Of a stretch of 15,769 nucleotides of DNA, positions 14,874 to 15,769 are shown piece after piece. The stretch spans positions 1 to 15,769 of the forward strand of contig USHB01000012.1 of the NCBI GenBank assembly GCA_900554395.1. The letters run 5' to 3'. Each line of letters opens with the position of its first letter. The stretch's first letter is position 1. The translations under genes and the position numbers were made by a program. The notes under the pieces were generated by a model, which worked only from the letters and a program-made list of their open reading frames with translations, made no database searches and had not been told where the DNA came from. This DNA is from an uncultured Phascolarctobacterium sp. (GTDB lineage: Bacteria; Bacillota; Negativicutes; Acidaminococcales; Acidaminococcaceae).

Positions 14874-15769
14874 TTAGAATGTGAAAGTTACGTCAGTCCA
14901 CAGAGTCTGAGTATCTTCGCTGCCTTCACGGGATTCCATATCAGCATATTTAACATTGAATATAATGTTTTTAGCAAGAGTCAGGTTTGCTCCTACATCA
15001 TAACCCTGATAACCGTCACCTTCTGCGGTATCTCCCGGGAACACAGCATATCCGCCTGCAAACAAAGTAGGTTCAAGGAAAGTTGCGAGCGGACGGTCGC
15101 TGTAGTTAGCATATAAACCCCAGCTACCCGGCTGAGATGCTTTAGCGCCGCGGTAAGCAAGACCTACCAGATAACCGCTTTCATCACCGTTGTAACCATC
15201 AACATCACTATCACCATAGAAATAGCTTCCGCGCAAAGTTAAATCTTTTGCAATTTCGCCATCAAGAGCAAGTTCCCAAATATCTTGTTCACGAGCAGTA
15301 TCAGCATTATAGTAATGAAGGTCAGCACCTACTACACCGATTTTGCTTTCAACACCGGCTACATATACACGGTCGCCATCTTCTACGGCACCGTCAAAGA
15401 AACCATTACCAGTATTGGTCCAATCACTGCTGGAAGCTTTATATGCCCAACCGATAACTTTAACATTATCGCCATAACTGAGTTTTACGCCATCGCCACG
15501 GTTATCAACTACATCGCCCATAACAAAATCCTGACGGCCGGCTTCTACTTTAACGCCGCCGATAGGACCAGACACATAAGCCCAGTTCAAATCAACATCG
15601 TCATCACTGTTATGACCAGACCAACTGTCGCCGCCAGTATAATATTGTCTGTTTTCAAAACGTCCGGTATAATTCCAGTCTTCGTTAATAGCACCGTTCA
15701 AGAACAAACGGGTACGCAGATAACCTTGATGATTGCTGCCTGCACCATCAACAGAACGATAAGAAGCGC
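14874..15769 (-). CDS. Outer-membrane beta-barrel porin (C-terminal part; 5' end outside window)
   Basis: The frame is open from the right edge; the first complete codon is at 15767. About 297 residues are visible. Alternating polar/aromatic strands (for example LRTRLFLNGAINEDWNYTGR) and Asp/Gly-rich loops are typical of trimeric porins, and the protein ends VTFTF with a C-terminal Phe used for Bam-dependent insertion. Negativicutes porins usually carry an N-terminal SLH domain that ties the outer membrane to the cell wall; that part would lie beyond the window. A TTG at 15707 is not the start, since coding continues upstream. It is followed by a strong terminator and is probably highly expressed. 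This gene is the main evidence for a diderm host. Confidence 0.85.
   Translation of the reverse strand, partial: ASYRSVDGAGSNHQGYLRTRLFLNGAINEDWNYTGRFENRQYYTGGDSWSGHNSDDDVDLNWAYVSGPIGGVKVEAGRQDFVMGDVVDNRGDGVKLSYGDNVKVIGWAYKASSSDWTNTGNGFFDGAVEDGDRVYVAGVESKIGVVGADLHYYNADTAREQDIWELALDGEIAKDLTLRGSYFYGDSDVDGYNGDESGYLVGLAYRGAKASQPGSWGLYANYSDRPLATFLEPTLFAGGYAVFPGDTAEGDGYQGYDVGANLTLAKNIIFNVKYADMESREGSEDTQTLWTDVTFTF

Noticed and set aside
15248..15457. 69-codon frame on the plus strand with many His and Gln
   Set aside because: It is antisense to the porin; the His/Gln richness comes from the porin codons read backwards.

Overview
The window looks like chromosomal DNA from a diderm Firmicute (class Negativicutes; the genus cannot be fixed from sequence alone). 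The reasons are strong Shine-Dalgarno sites (AGGAGG, AAGGGG), Firmicute-type MerR, HxlR and LysR regulators, lipoprotein signals, and at the right edge an outer-membrane beta-barrel porin ending in Phe. Genes are tightly packed, with compact terminators shared between convergent genes. I see no rRNA, tRNA, CRISPR array, insertion sequence or prophage.

Layout: 1-174, start of a PLP aminotransferase (-). 409-1497, membrane-anchored metallophosphoesterase (-), divergent from an operon of a purple-acid-phosphatase-like lipoprotein, a 35-residue membrane peptide and an AdhR-like MerR regulator (1659-3440, +). 3517-6114, a Cu(I) P-type ATPase with a CopZ-like domain fused in frame at its C-terminus (-), divergent from an HxlR regulator with a Cys-rich tail (6256-6636, +). 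6695-8185, a Tat-exported DUF362 protein and a second MerR regulator (-). 8506-10182, a three-gene redox operon (+): NapH-like polyferredoxin, a 74-residue Cys-rich membrane protein and a flavodoxin-like lipoprotein. 10240-11415, an aldo/keto reductase with a Tat-like signal (-), divergent from a LysR regulator (11671-12555, +). 12610-13568, tatA-tatC (-). 13718-14713, a second DUF362 protein, predicted to be a Tat lipoprotein (-). 14874-15769, a porin running off the window (-).

Two themes tie the region together. First, six promoters have a -35 of TTGACT or TTGACA exactly 19 bp from a recognisable -10, usually with an imperfect dyad in the long spacer. A seventh, with -35 TTGGAC, also has a 19-bp spacer and lies upstream of the second MerR gene. 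This is the architecture on which MerR-family activators act. These promoters precede both phosphatases, both DUF362 genes, the redox operon, tatAC and the second MerR gene. The promoters proposed for copA and the aminotransferase have ordinary 17-bp spacers. Second, a minimal Tat translocon (TatA and TatC) lies among three predicted Tat clients: two DUF362 paralogues and the aldo/keto reductase. Together with the polyferredoxin and the flavodoxin lipoprotein, this suggests a co-regulated cell-envelope redox set, possibly answering thiol or electrophile stress through the AdhR-like regulator. The gene families and promoter geometry are read from sequence; the shared regulon and pathway are inference.
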